Source of the DNA: Cognatundibacterium oligocarboniphilum
GTDB lineage: Bacteria > Pseudomonadota > Gammaproteobacteria > Burkholderiales > Burkholderiaceae_D
Direction: 5' to 3'
DNA length: 64,000 nt
Assembly: GCF_013377855.1 (NCBI RefSeq)
Contig: NZ_JABXYJ010000009.1
Location: 46,922 to 110,921 of the forward strand
Shown here: positions 34,814-44,152 of the stretch, one piece after another
How positions within the stretch are numbered: the stretch's first letter is position 1
How the letters are laid out: each line of letters starts with the position of its first letter
Program-made: the position numbers and the translations under genes
Notes under the pieces: model-generated
Database searches by the model: none
Seen by the model: only the letters and a program-made list of their open reading frames with translations
Told to the model about the DNA's origin: nothing

Positions 34814-36721
34814 TCAGCGGCCCAGCAACATTTCGTTCAGACGTTTGACGAAACTGCTCGGGTCGGTCAGATTGCCGCCTTCTGCCAGCAAGGCCTGATC
34901 AAACAGGATGTGTGACCAGTCGTTGAATTTTGCTTCTTCGTATTTCAGTTTCTGCACCAGCGGATGATCCGGATTGATTTCCAGAATCGGTTTGGATTCC
35001 GGTGCGGCTTGTCCTGCGGCTTTCAGCATGCGCGCCAGATTGCCGGACAAATCATGTTCGTCGGCCACCAGACAGGCCGGCGAATCGGTCAGACGGAAGG
35101 TCACACGCACGTCTTTTGCTTTGTCGGCGAGTGCTGCCTTCATTTTTTCAACCAATTCCTTGAACTGGGTTTCGGTTTCTTCGTGCTGTTTTTTCTCGGC
35201 TTCGTCTTCGAGCTGGCCGAGATCAAGGCCGCCTTTGGCAACAGAAGCGAGTTCCTTACCTTCAAATTCGCTCAGGAAAGACAGCATCCATTCGTCAACA
35301 CGATCGGTCAGCAGCAGAACTTCCACACCTTTCTTGCGGAAGATTTCCAGATGCGGGCTGTTTTTCGCAGTCGCATAGCTTTCTGCGGTCACGTAATAAA
35401 TCTTGTCCTGGCCTTCTTTGGCGCGGGCGAGGTAATCTGCCAGCGACACGGTTTGCGCATCGCTGTCGTTATGGGTCGACGCAAAGCGCAGCAGTTTGGC
35501 GATGCGGTCTTTGTTGGCATGATCTTCACCGATGCCTTCTTTCAATACCTGGCCAAATTCTTTCCAGAAAGTCGCATATTTCTCATGCTTTGCCGCAGCG
35601 TCGTCACCCTCGGCATTGGCGAGGTCTTCCAGCATGCCGAGTACGCGCTTGGTCGAGCCTTCGCGGATTGCTTTGATGTCACGGCTTTCCTGCAGGATTT
35701 CACGCGAAACGTTGAGTGGCAGGTCGTTGGAGTCGATCACGCCTTTGACGAAGCGCAGATAGACTGGCATCAGTTGCTCGGCGTCGTCCATGATGAAAAC
35801 GCGTTTGACGTACAGCTTGATGCCGCCGCGCTTGTTGCGATCCCACAGGTCGAACGGTGCACGCGCCGGGATGTACAGCAGTTGCGTGTATTCGCTGCGG
35901 CCTTCGACGCGGTTGTGCGTATGGCTCAGCGGTGCGCTGTAGTCGTGTGAAATGTGTTTGTAGAATTCGTCGTACTGCTCCGGCGTGATCTCGGATTTGC
36001 TGCGTGCCCACAAGGCGCTGGCCTGATTGACGGTTTCCAGTTCGTCTCTGAGCACCTGTTCTTTTTTCTCTTCATCCCACTCTTCTTTCTGCATTTTGAT
36101 CGGCAGAGAGATATGGTCGGAGTAGGTACGGATGACGGATTTCAGTTTCCAGGCAGACAGGAATTCGTCCTCGCCTTCGCGCAGATGCAGGATGATATCG
36201 GTGCCGCGGCTGGCTTTGGCGATATCTTCGACACTGAAATCGCCTTCACCGGCAGATTCCCAGCGCACGCCTTCGCTGGCTGCTAAACCTGCGCGGCGCG
36301 ATTCGACCGTGATGCGGTCGGCAACGATAAAGCCGGAATAAAAACCGACACCGAACTGGCCGATCATGGCGGCATCTTTTTGCTGATCGCCTGAGAGTTT
36401 GCCGAAAAATTCTTTAGTGCCGGATTTGGCGATGGTACCCAGATGCGCAATCGCATCTTCTTTGCTCATACCGATACCGTTATCGGAAATCGTGATCGTG
36501 CGCGCCGTTTTGTCGAAGCTGACTTTGATGCTGAGTTCAGCATCGTTTTCAAATAAGGCGGCGTTGTTGATCGCTTCAAAGCGCAGTTTGTCGGAAGCAT
36601 CCGAGGCGTTCGAGATCAGTTCGCGCAGAAAGATTTCCTTGTTGGAATACAAGGAATGAATCATCAATTGCAGCAGTTGTTTGACTTCGGCCTGAAAGCC
36701 CAGTGTTTGTTTTTCTGACAT
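34814..36721 (-). CDS. htpG: Hsp90 molecular chaperone
   Basis: 635 residues from [20 protein letters not shown]. The GHKL ATPase domain (about 1-230) shows [18 protein letters not shown], the ADP-binding [23 protein letters not shown] and [15 protein letters not shown]; the middle domain has [38 protein letters not shown], and the C-terminal dimerisation domain ends the protein. HtpG refolds or remodels cytoplasmic clients with ATP. The upstream in-frame extension (to 36841) runs through the heat-shock promoter, so ATG 36721, with AGGGA before it, is the start. Confidence 0.97.
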   Translation of the reverse strand: MSEKQTLGFQAEVKQLLQLMIHSLYSNKEIFLRELISNASDASDKLRFEAINNAALFENDAELSIKVSFDKTARTITISDNGIGMSKEDAIAHLGTIAKSGTKEFFGKLSGDQQKDAAMIGQFGVGFYSGFIVADRITVESRRAGLAASEGVRWESAGEGDFSVEDIAKASRGTDIILHLREGEDEFLSAWKLKSVIRTYSDHISLPIKMQKEEWDEEKKEQVLRDELETVNQASALWARSKSEITPEQYDEFYKHISHDYSAPLSHTHNRVEGRSEYTQLLYIPARAPFDLWDRNKRGGIKLYVKRVFIMDDAEQLMPVYLRFVKGVIDSNDLPLNVSREILQESRDIKAIREGSTKRVLGMLEDLANAEGDDAAAKHEKYATFWKEFGQVLKEGIGEDHANKDRIAKLLRFASTHNDSDAQTVSLADYLARAKEGQDKIYYVTAESYATAKNSPHLEIFRKKGVEVLLLTDRVDEWMLSFLSEFEGKELASVAKGGLDLGQLEDEAEKKQHEETETQFKELVEKMKAALADKAKDVRVTFRLTDSPACLVADEHDLSGNLARMLKAAGQAAPESKPILEINPDHPLVQKLKYEEAKFNDWSHILFDQALLAEGGNLTDPSSFVKRLNEMLLGR

Positions 36722-36814
36722 ATTTCCCTCAATAGATTCAATCGAATTCTGGCGCGCTGCGGATTGCTTGGTGGGAATAATGCTTGTTGCAATCCGTGCG
36801 TGCGTTCTGGTCGG

Positions 36815-36842
36815 AAATGCGGATGATCCCGGAAATTTCAAG
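36815..36842 (-). promoter_or_regulatory. Sigma-32 (heat-shock) promoter of htpG
   Basis: On the minus strand CTTGAAA (36842-36836) and CCGCATTT (36822-36815) are 13 bp apart, close to the sigma-32 consensus CTTGAAA-N13/15-CCCCATNT with one mismatch in the -10. Expected start is about 85-90 nt upstream of the htpG ATG. Confidence 0.7.
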
Positions 36843-36974
36843 ACCTGAGCGTAAGCCGGTCAGTTGTCGCGACGGATGTTGCATTGCAAATTAAAATATA
36901 ATTGCATTTGTATCATTCATTTTCTACATTGGGTTATGGTTGTGTTTTTTATCATAAATAGATGAGTTGTTCCA

Positions 36975-37751
36975 ATGATTCCGCTCCGTCCTCTGTTGAT
37001 GTGGAAAAGGCTGTTGCTGTTAGTGGCAACCATGCTGCTGATAGCGCCGTCCGCCGGTGCCGTGAATCTGTATCTGACTGATGTCGCGCCTTTTGCTTAT
37101 CTGACGGATAAGGGTGGGCATGCCGATGGCATCAATATCCGCATTGCCCATGAACTGGAAAGGCGTACCGGTATTCCCCTGAACCTGATCATTGTGCCGA
37201 CCGTGCGCCACCTGACGTTATTTGTCGCAGACAAAGAGGCATACAGCATTTCTCACAGGGAAAATTTTTCCGATACCGAGGGGCAGATTCTGGGCGATGT
37301 GACGCATTATCCGATCGTGGTGGTGGCGCGCACCGAAACACCGATTACCACGGTGGACGACGTGATTCATCTGTCACAGCAAAAAGGGATAGGCATGATG
37401 CGACGCATGACTTACGGTACTTTCGGTCAGGATGAGCGCATCCGGAAGGTGGAAATCAGTACGCTGGAAAACGGGTTGCGGATGTTGCAGGCGGGGCGCA
37501 TTTCCGGCGTGATCGGCAGCCTGCCGGCCTTGCAGGCTGCTGCGAAAAAGAATGGCAGCGACCTGCAAGCCGAACCATGCGTGGTCATTACTCATGGCGC
37601 GCATGTGCTGCGGGTGCGTCCGGCTTTTGCACAGACCAATACATCCCGTCAGTTGTCTGCCGCATTGGCCGCCATGCATGCGGATGGGTACATTAACCGT
37701 GTGGTGAGCGACTTTCTTCAGCCATCGAAGCATATGCCTTTGGTTGAATAA
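36975..37751 (+). CDS. Periplasmic solute-binding protein, family 3 type
   Basis: 258 residues with a signal peptide (LLLLVATMLLIAPSAGAVN, cleavage near residue 29). The mature fold has VAPFAYLTDKGGHADGINIRIAHELERRTG (first lobe), ISHRENFSDTEG, VVVVARTETPITTVDDVIHLSQQKGIG and LRMLQAGRISGVIGSLPALQ, a degenerate SBP_bac_3 pattern. No transporter genes are near. It diverges from htpG, and repeat copy B follows 34 bp after its stop. The ligand cannot be inferred. Confidence 0.75.
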   Translation: MIPLRPLLMWKRLLLLVATMLLIAPSAGAVNLYLTDVAPFAYLTDKGGHADGINIRIAHELERRTGIPLNLIIVPTVRHLTLFVADKEAYSISHRENFSDTEGQILGDVTHYPIVVVARTETPITTVDDVIHLSQQKGIGMMRRMTYGTFGQDERIRKVEISTLENGLRMLQAGRISGVIGSLPALQAAAKKNGSDLQAEPCVVITHGAHVLRVRPAFAQTNTSRQLSAALAAMHADGYINRVVSDFLQPSKHMPLVE

Positions 37752-37785
37752 GTCCGTCAGACGCTTTTTACCTGTTTTTCTGGGA

Positions 37786-37858
37786 AATATACTGGGGGGG
37801 TATATTAAAAACCCTTTTAAAATCCATGATGTTAAGACGAATTCGGACAATACTCCCC
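37786..37858 (-). repeat. Intergenic repeat copy B
   Basis: 73-bp copy in minus orientation between the binding-protein gene and the second TonB receptor gene. The hairpin end is AATATAC-tgggggg-GTATATT (37786-37806); the other end reads AATACTCCCC (37849-37858), the complement of GGGGAGTATT. The interior is AT-rich and diverged from copies A, C and D. Confidence 0.75.
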
Positions 37859-38010
37859 TATTTTTTGATTTATCCTCGAAATTTTCCCTTCCGGCATCGC
37901 TGACTGACATCGTGCCGCCGCATCCTTTTTCCTGAGAGATATTGCTTGATTTGCCATGCATTTGCTGAATAATTGTCAGCCTGATCATTTTTTCGGAGCA
38001 AGGGTTTTGC

Positions 38011-40356
38011 ATGATGCCTGCCGTTACGTTGCTTATGCCGATTTCACTGATTTCCCCGTTCGTTTTCAAATTTGCTTCCGGAAGTTTTTTCAGACCGGTT
38101 TCAATATGGACTTTCACTTCCTTTGACTGCCGGGCTTTGAGGGGAACCGTGCGGCTCCGGCTTGCCGGTCAGACGCCATCCCGCGTGGTGAATGGCGGGC
38201 GTATTGCATTATTTGCCGTTCTGGCAGGACACGCTTTCGTGCCGGCGTATGCCGGAACGGACCCGCAAGAGCAGCAAGGCTCCGTGCAGACCGTGGAAGT
38301 CGCCGCATCTGCCAGCGAGAATCAGCGCCGTGATGCCAACGTGGCGCGGCTCGTGGTCGGGCGTGAGCAGTTGCTGCAGTTTGGCGATACAAGCTTGTCC
38401 GACGTGCTGAAACGCCAGCCCGGCGTTTCGGTGGTCGGCAACGAATTGCGTCTGCGTGGCCTGGGCAATGGTTATACCCAGATATTGCTGAATGGCGATC
38501 CGGTGGCGCCGGGCTTCACGATCGACAGCCTGTCGCCAGAGCTGATTGAGCGCGTCGAAATTTTACGCAGCCAGACTGCCGATAGTAGTGCTCAAGGCAT
38601 TGCCGGCAGCATCAATATCGTGCTGCGCAAAGGCATTCACAGCGCACAGAAAAACGGAAAAGCCGGCATCACCGAATCCGGCGGTCACTGGTCGCCACAA
38701 GCCAGTCTGGAGCTGGCCGACAAGTTTGATAACGGTCTGTCGTATTCGCTGAATCTGGCCGTCATCCGCAGCCACAGCGGCGCGGAACCGGTCACGTCGG
38801 AACGTATCAACGATGCGGCGGGAAATCCGGCAATCCTGCGCGCATTCCATGAGCACTATCAGTTCGATACCGACAAAATCAGTGTCGCACCGCGGCTGGT
38901 CTGGGCGCTGCCGGCAGGCGATCAGCTGGCCTGGCAGAACTGGCTGGACTATAGCCGCAGCCACATGGCCGGCGCCAATACCGAAACCACTCTGCAAGGC
39001 AGCAGCTCGGACTATCCGCAAAACGATTACCGCTTTGCCGCCGATATCCTCAGCTGGCGCAGCGATCTGAGCTGGATGCACCGGTTCAATGCCGGCATGA
39101 AGCTCGATACCCGGCTGGGCGGGCAGTACAACCAGCGCAACAGCGATTATTATTTTGATGGATTTCCGGCCGGTATCAGCACGCCATTTATCCGTAACGT
39201 GGTGTCCGATGCCATCGACCAGAATCTGATCAGCAGTGGCAAACTGCTGTATCGCCTGAATGAGCTGCACAGCCTGGCATTTGGCTGGGATGGCGGGCTG
39301 ATCCGCCGTAGCGAGCAGCGTCTGCAATACGACCGCAATGTGCCGGACAATCCTGCTGGCAGCGCCGGGTTTCTGGATGAGAACTACCGCGCTGACGTGC
39401 GGCGGCTGGCGCTGTTTGCGCAGGATGAATGGGAGTTCAGCCCGCGCTGGCAGGCTTACATGGGACTGCGCTGGGAAGGACTGCGCACCGTCATCACCGG
39501 CCGCACGATCACTGAAACGCAGACCCGTTCCAGCGTCTTCAGCCCGGTGTTCCAGACCTTATGGAAGTTGCCCGGCACCGAAAAAGACCAGTTGCGCTTT
39601 GCCATCTCGCGCACCTATAAAGCACCGGAAACCCGGAACCTGGTACCGCGCCGCTATACCGTCAACAATGACAATAATCCTAATAACTCCGACTTTCAGG
39701 GTAACCCGCACCTGCTGCCTGAACTGGCTTGGGGAGTTGATGTCGCCTATGAGTATTACTTCTCCGCGCAGGCCATGTTCAGCCTTGCCGCTTTCCTGCG
39801 CCGGATTCAGAACGTGACCACCTATACCTTGTTCCAGCAGGACGGCATCTGGATCACTACGCCGGACAACCGTGGCCGGGCACAGGTCTATGGACTGGAA
39901 ATGGACAGCCGGTTTCCGCTCATATTCTGGTTCAGTCAGGCACCGGCGATCGACGTGCGGATCAATGCAGCGCGCAACTGGTCGCGTCTGGACAGCGTGC
40001 CCGGCCCGGACAATCGCCTCAACAATCAAGTGCCGCTGACTGCCAATCTGGGGCTGGATTACCGCCGTAGCGAAACCCATACGCTCGGCATGAATTTCAA
40101 TCTGCAGACGGCTGGCCGGGTACAGGGTTCTGCGGTACTCAGCACCTACAAAAGCGTGAGCCGCACTCTGGACTGGTACAGCCTGTGGAAACTGAGAAAG
40201 GGAACGCAGATCCGGCTGTCCGTCAGCAACGCCCTGCATCAGCCAGTGATCAGCGGCCAGACGTATTTCGATCCGGAAACACAGGCCAGCATGCAGCGCA
40301 CCACCCGGACACCCGGTCAGAGCAGCGTGAAGCTGGTGTGGGAGCAGGCGTTGTGA
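38011..40356 (+). CDS. TonB-dependent outer-membrane receptor
   Basis: 781 residues as drawn. Plug-domain motifs are clear: LSDVLKRQPGVSVVGNELRLRGLGNGYTQILLNGDPV and LSPELIERVEILRSQTADSSAQGIAGSINIVLRKG. The barrel contains ALFAQDEWEFSPRWQAYMGLRWEG and ends in a family-like SSVKLVWEQAL. The start is uncertain: ATG 38011 gives a long N-terminus of about 80 residues before the mature-like region, whereas GTG 38188 would give a compact signal peptide (IALFAVLAGHAFVPAYAG). The plug resembles siderophore or metal-complex receptors, but the ligand is unknown. Its 3' end is overlapped by the antisense tautomerase tail. Confidence 0.88.
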   Translation: MMPAVTLLMPISLISPFVFKFASGSFFRPVSIWTFTSFDCRALRGTVRLRLAGQTPSRVVNGGRIALFAVLAGHAFVPAYAGTDPQEQQGSVQTVEVAASASENQRRDANVARLVVGREQLLQFGDTSLSDVLKRQPGVSVVGNELRLRGLGNGYTQILLNGDPVAPGFTIDSLSPELIERVEILRSQTADSSAQGIAGSINIVLRKGIHSAQKNGKAGITESGGHWSPQASLELADKFDNGLSYSLNLAVIRSHSGAEPVTSERINDAAGNPAILRAFHEHYQFDTDKISVAPRLVWALPAGDQLAWQNWLDYSRSHMAGANTETTLQGSSSDYPQNDYRFAADILSWRSDLSWMHRFNAGMKLDTRLGGQYNQRNSDYYFDGFPAGISTPFIRNVVSDAIDQNLISSGKLLYRLNELHSLAFGWDGGLIRRSEQRLQYDRNVPDNPAGSAGFLDENYRADVRRLALFAQDEWEFSPRWQAYMGLRWEGLRTVITGRTITETQTRSSVFSPVFQTLWKLPGTEKDQLRFAISRTYKAPETRNLVPRRYTVNNDNNPNNSDFQGNPHLLPELAWGVDVAYEYYFSAQAMFSLAAFLRRIQNVTTYTLFQQDGIWITTPDNRGRAQVYGLEMDSRFPLIFWFSQAPAIDVRINAARNWSRLDSVPGPDNRLNNQVPLTANLGLDYRRSETHTLGMNFNLQTAGRVQGSAVLSTYKSVSRTLDWYSLWKLRKGTQIRLSVSNALHQPVISGQTYFDPETQASMQRTTRTPGQSSVKLVWEQAL

Positions 40357-40801
40357 GTATGGTTGTGCCGCATCCGAAGATCAGCGACAGAAACCGTTGA
40401 TTTTCGGATGCGGATTGAAGCTTATGGTGAATCAACCGGCCACCGCCGAAAGACCAGTTTTCCCAAGACGTTTCTTTGAAACACACCATAACCTCTTCAG
40501 GGTGCAGGCCCAGAAGTGACAGATCTGCCATGAGTCCTGACAGCAGCTTCTTTTTGACTTTGACGCTGCGGCCGACAGACCAGAGAATTTCAATTAAAAC
40601 GAAATTCTCCGTTCGCACAGACGTCAGATCCGGATAGACCGGGTCGTAGCGAAAATTTTCTGCATCCAGCTCAATGACGCGTTGAAACTTGTCGGTTACC
40701 GGAACACCTGATGCCACCAGTGCAGCATGTACAGCGTCCAAAACGCCGGTTTTGAAAGCGACAGACTTGGGATGACGAACGGTTAGCGTAACAAGCGGCA
40801 T
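40250..40801 (-). CDS. Tautomerase family protein with an apparently run-on C-terminus
   Basis: The first ~126 residues form a tautomerase-superfamily protein: PLVTLTVRHPKSVAFKTGVL with catalytic Pro2 after the initiator Met, FQRVIELDAENFRYDPVYPD, FVLIEILWSVGRSVKVKKKLL and VMVCFKETSWENWSFGGGRLIH. Family members I know end about there. Here the frame continues 57 residues more, the last ~35 antisense to the TonB receptor gene, with low-complexity Cys/Pro/Thr content. A TAA lies at 40424-40422 one frame off, so a single-base loss near codon 125 would explain the run-on. GGAG lies before the ATG at 40801. Substrate unknown. Confidence 0.75.
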   Translation of the reverse strand: MPLVTLTVRHPKSVAFKTGVLDAVHAALVASGVPVTDKFQRVIELDAENFRYDPVYPDLTSVRTENFVLIEILWSVGRSVKVKKKLLSGLMADLSLLGLHPEEVMVCFKETSWENWSFGGGRLIHHKLQSASENQRFLSLIFGCGTTILTTPAPTPASRCSDRVSGWCAACWPVFPDRNTSGR

Positions 40802-40918
40802 CAAGATTCTCCAGAAAAGATGTGTTAGTGCAGCGCGGGTGATGACTTGACATCTGGCTTATCGATTTTCTCGTTTGTCAGGATGACCGGTGCAGCGGCA
40901 GGAGATGCCGCGTCCGGG

Positions 40919-42292
40919 TTACAGGCGCTTGATATTCATGCTGCCAGCTTTGTCTTCGACTTCAAAACCGAGCGCATGTAATTCAGCGCGCAGGCGATCG
41001 GCTTCTGCCCAGTTTTTCGCTGCACGGGCGGCCAGACGTTGCTCGGCAAGGCTTTGCACTTCGGCCGGAATTTCCAGCGCACGCGGTTCCCAGTTGGCGA
41101 GACCCAGACCAAACACACGATCAAATTCGGTAACGGTTGCCTTTTTATCGGCATCGCTGAGATCTGATTTCAGCATTTCCCAGACCAGTGCCAAGGCACG
41201 CGGTACGTTCAGATCTTCGTTCACAAACGCAGTGAATTTTTCTTTGAACTCTGCATTCACGCTGCCACCGGCAGGCCACGCATAAAACGTGTCACGCAGA
41301 CGTTGCAATGCTGTTTGTGCAGACTGCAAAGCCTCAAAACTGAATTGCATCTGGCTGCGGTAATGCGCCGTCAGGCACAGATAGCGATAGGCGAGTGGAT
41401 CGATATGCTGATCAAGCAGGGTTTGCAGACGCAGGAAATCGCCGCTGGATTTCGACATCTTGCCGGAGTCAATCTGCAGGAAATAACCATGCATCCAGAA
41501 GTTCGCCAGACGGGTGCCGTGGCAAGCCTGATTCTGCGCAATTTCATTACTGTGATGAATCGCGATGTGGTCTTCGCCGCCGCAGTGAATATCGAACCAC
41601 GGTGTCAGATATTTGGCCGACATCGCCGAGCATTCGATATGCCAGCCCGGGAAACCGCGTCCCCACGGACTGTCCCACTCCATCTGGCGCTGCTCGCCTT
41701 CCGGACTGAATTTCCATAAAGCGAAATCGGTCGCATGGCGTTTTTCACCCAGCTCGACGCGGCTGCCTGCCTTGATCGCATCGCGTTTGATACGGGCCAG
41801 ATAGCCGTAGTCATCCTGCTTGCTGGTGTCGAAATAAATACCGTCGCTGGTGCGGTAGGTATAGCCGTTTTTTTCGATGCAGGAGATGAAATCAATCTGC
41901 TCGGCAATGTGGTCAGTCGCCTTGCACCAGATCGCTGGTTCCAGCACGTTCAGGCTGTTCAGGTCGTTCTTGAAAGCGATGGTGAAACGGTCGGCAATCT
42001 GCCATGCTGATTCACCGGCTTTGCGGCTGCCTTTTTCCATTTTGTCTTCACCGTCGTCGCCATCGGATACCAGATGGCCGACGTCAGTGATGTTGATGAC
42101 GTGGCGCACGGTGTAGCCGTTCCACTCGAGTGTGCGGCGCAGTATGTCTTCAAACAGATAGGTGCGCAAGTTGCCGATGTGTGCGTAGTCATACACGGTC
42201 GGGCCGCAGCAATACAGTCCCACCCAGTCATTGCGCAAAGGGGTGAATGGGCGCAGGCGGCGTTCCCAGTTGTCGTAAAGCTGTATGTCCAT
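40919..42292 (-). CDS. cysS: Cysteinyl-tRNA synthetase, divergent type
   Basis: 457 residues. Class I synthetase motifs are present: the HIGH signature as YDYAHIGNLRTY, KMSKS in IDSGKMSKSSGDFLRL and the zinc site (Cys in LYCCGPT, IECSAM, HCGGEDHIAIHHSNEIAQ). It charges tRNA-Cys with cysteine. The N-terminal block (LVSDGDDGEDKMEKGSRKAG) and YFDTSKQDDYGYLARI differ from the usual betaproteobacterial CysS, which starts with a CGMTVYDYCHVGHAR-type motif from memory, so this may be a second or acquired copy. ATG 42292 is preferred to TTG 42307; neither has a clear ribosome site. A Cys-rich leader ORF lies upstream. Confidence 0.9.
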   Translation of the reverse strand: MDIQLYDNWERRLRPFTPLRNDWVGLYCCGPTVYDYAHIGNLRTYLFEDILRRTLEWNGYTVRHVINITDVGHLVSDGDDGEDKMEKGSRKAGESAWQIADRFTIAFKNDLNSLNVLEPAIWCKATDHIAEQIDFISCIEKNGYTYRTSDGIYFDTSKQDDYGYLARIKRDAIKAGSRVELGEKRHATDFALWKFSPEGEQRQMEWDSPWGRGFPGWHIECSAMSAKYLTPWFDIHCGGEDHIAIHHSNEIAQNQACHGTRLANFWMHGYFLQIDSGKMSKSSGDFLRLQTLLDQHIDPLAYRYLCLTAHYRSQMQFSFEALQSAQTALQRLRDTFYAWPAGGSVNAEFKEKFTAFVNEDLNVPRALALVWEMLKSDLSDADKKATVTEFDRVFGLGLANWEPRALEIPAEVQSLAEQRLAARAAKNWAEADRLRAELHALGFEVEDKAGSMNIKRL

Positions 42293-42370
42293 CGTTTTTT
42301 TTGCCAATAGAGAGAAGAAGGAAATCGGTGCGCGATGGAGGAACTCACATCGGCGGTCTTGCGGGCAGGT
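42293..42370 (-). promoter_or_regulatory. cysS leader between leader ORF and start codon, pyrimidine-rich
   Basis: Reading towards cysS, the RNA contains a short CGATG/CATCG stem (about 42325-42344) and then a C/U-rich, G-poor stretch (GATTTCCTTCTTCTCTC, about 42307-42324). No intrinsic terminator is present. The pyrimidine tract could be a Rho-utilisation site, giving Rho-dependent attenuation; that is inference. Confidence 0.4.
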
Positions 42371-42451
42371 TCAACAACAGCAACAGACGGGCGGCACGGA
42401 AACCGGCAGCGCGCCGGTCCGGAAATGCAGAATGTCTTGTTGAGTTGGCAT
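42371..42451 (-). CDS. Putative polycysteine leader peptide upstream of cysS
   Basis: Twenty-six codons from ATG 42451, ending PVCCCC then TGA at 42373-42371: four Cys codons (TGT TGC TGT TGT) directly before the stop. The stop is 78 nt before the cysS ATG. No Shine-Dalgarno precedes the ATG; the only upstream in-frame ATG overlaps the promoter. Ribosomes stalling on Cys codons when Cys-tRNA is scarce would be a logical sensor for a Cys-tRNA synthetase gene. Similar polycysteine leader ORFs acting as cysteine attenuators are known in mycobacteria. Function here is inferred. Confidence 0.55.
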   Translation of the reverse strand: MPTQQDILHFRTGALPVSVPPVCCCC

Positions 42452-42486
42452 CGAAGTTGTGTTGAACGTCGTCAGAACAGGGTGAG

Positions 42487-42514
42487 AATGTAGCATATTC
42501 GCCCTGTTTGTCCT
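42487..42514 (-). promoter_or_regulatory. Promoter of the cysS leader
   Basis: On the minus strand AGGACA (42514-42509) and TACATT (42492-42487) are 16 bp apart, and the -10 is preceded by TGC, an extended -10 motif. Start is expected near 42480, about 28 nt before the leader ATG. Confidence 0.5.
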
Positions 42515-42626
42515 AGAGCTGCTGCCGGCGACAGGTGATGCCGGCCGGCAATCGCAGGACAGGACGATGTCTGCATATTCCCCGACTGCCGCTGCCCTGC
42601 GGCCGGGGTTGCCGGGCAGGGTGGCG

Positions 42627-44048
42627 TCAGCGCAATTCTTTTTTGAGAAATTCCCAGACGCCGGGGTCGGACATGGCGGCAATGTTGATCCGCATCTTGG
42701 TGGACGGGGTCTGGTGCGGTGAAAACAGGCTGCCCGGCGCCAGCAGAAAGCCTTGTTCCATTGCTTTTTCAGTCAGCCGGTTGGTATCGGTACCGGTTTC
42801 GGTCCACAGAAACATGCCGGCAGGGGTGCGGTAATCCACTTTCATGCCGAGTTGCTCAAGGCGTTTGGTGATGTCGTCACGCACACTGTCGAGTTTCACC
42901 CGGATGCGGTCCACGTGTTTGCGGAAATGCCCTTCGGACAGGATTTTGTAGACCACCCGTTCGCCGATTTCGGTGGTGGTCAGGGTGGACAGCATTTTGC
43001 GGTCAGCCAGCCGCACCGCCAGTTCCGGCGAGGTGGCGATGAAGCCGACCCGCAGGTTGGCTGCCAGTGTCTTGGAAAATCCGCCCAGATAAATGACGCG
43101 ACTGAGCTGGTCCAGCGCCGAAATCCGGGTGGCGGGCTGCACGGCGGGGCCGGGATGCATGTCGCAATAAATATCGTCTTCCACGATCATGAAATCATGC
43201 TGCTCGGCGGTTTTTAAAACCTGAAAGGCTTTGGCGGCCGACAGCGAGGTCGAGGTCGGGTTATGCATCACGGAGTTGATGATGTACAGCTTGGGCTTGT
43301 GGATCGCTGCCAGTTCTGCCAGTTTGGCGACGTCCGGGCCATCGTGCAGACGCGGAATGCCGATTACTTTGGCGCCGAGGATGGCAAATGAGCCGAACAT
43401 CAGGAACCAGGCCGGGTCATCGACAAAAATGGTGTCGCCGGGCTGGGTGAATTCACGCGCCACCAGATCCAGCGCCTGTGTCACGCCGGACGTCATCACG
43501 ATCTGCTCCGGTGCAGCGGCGATTTCGAGTTCGGCCAGTTTCAGTTGCAGTTGCTGGCGCAGCGGCAGAAAGCCTTGCTGAGTGCCGTAATGCAGCAGCA
43601 GATTCTGATTCAGGCGGCTGATGGCGCGCAAGCCGTTGGCGACCAGTTCGCCATCCAGCCAGTCATGCGGCAATACGCCGGAGCCTGGCATTTTCTGCGG
43701 AGGCAACTGCCGGAACATATTCCGTACCAGCCAGACCACATCGAGTTGCTGCGTGCCCGGTATCAGCAGCGGCGTGGCAGGAGACGGATTGAGCATGGAA
43801 GCGCGTTCGCGGACAAAAAAGCCGGCGCCGCGGCGGGATTCCAGATACCCCTTGGCGACCAGCCGGTCATACGCTTCGACCACCGTGAAGCGGGACACGG
43901 ACTGCTCGTCGGCAAACTGTCGTATCGAGGGCATGCGCGCGCCGGTGCGCAGCAGTTTGTCGTCGATCCGGTTGGCGACCGCTGTCACGATCTGTTCGAC
44001 CAGCGAATCGCCGGAGTCGCGGGAGATAAAAAAGGCAGGAGTCTGCAT
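42627..44048 (-). CDS. MocR-type PLP-dependent transcriptional regulator (GntR family)
   Basis: 473 residues. A GntR winged helix (about 10-75: LVEQIVTAVANRIDDKLL, MPSIRQFADEQSVSRFTVVEAYDRLVAKGYLESRRGAGFFV) is fused to a class I aminotransferase fold (about 110-470) with NSVMHNPTSTSLS, VEDDIYCDMHPG and the PLP-Lys region YLGGFSKTLAANLRVGF. MocR proteins sense amino acids or vitamin B6 through PLP. It faces the DUF2917-LysE-EamA genes across a 205-bp gap, so it probably controls those exporters. Start ATG 44048 gives the domain N-terminus; upstream codons lie in the shared promoter. Confidence 0.9.
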   Translation of the reverse strand: MQTPAFFISRDSGDSLVEQIVTAVANRIDDKLLRTGARMPSIRQFADEQSVSRFTVVEAYDRLVAKGYLESRRGAGFFVRERASMLNPSPATPLLIPGTQQLDVVWLVRNMFRQLPPQKMPGSGVLPHDWLDGELVANGLRAISRLNQNLLLHYGTQQGFLPLRQQLQLKLAELEIAAAPEQIVMTSGVTQALDLVAREFTQPGDTIFVDDPAWFLMFGSFAILGAKVIGIPRLHDGPDVAKLAELAAIHKPKLYIINSVMHNPTSTSLSAAKAFQVLKTAEQHDFMIVEDDIYCDMHPGPAVQPATRISALDQLSRVIYLGGFSKTLAANLRVGFIATSPELAVRLADRKMLSTLTTTEIGERVVYKILSEGHFRKHVDRIRVKLDSVRDDITKRLEQLGMKVDYRTPAGMFLWTETGTDTNRLTEKAMEQGFLLAPGSLFSPHQTPSTKMRINIAAMSDPGVWEFLKKELR

Positions 44049-44152
44049 GACGGATCTCTGTGGTACTGAAAACATGGTGACAATCGCCATTCTGCGTGAA
44101 GGCAGGTGTATTGGAAAAGTTACCATAACAGTGTGATAATTATGTCTTTGAG

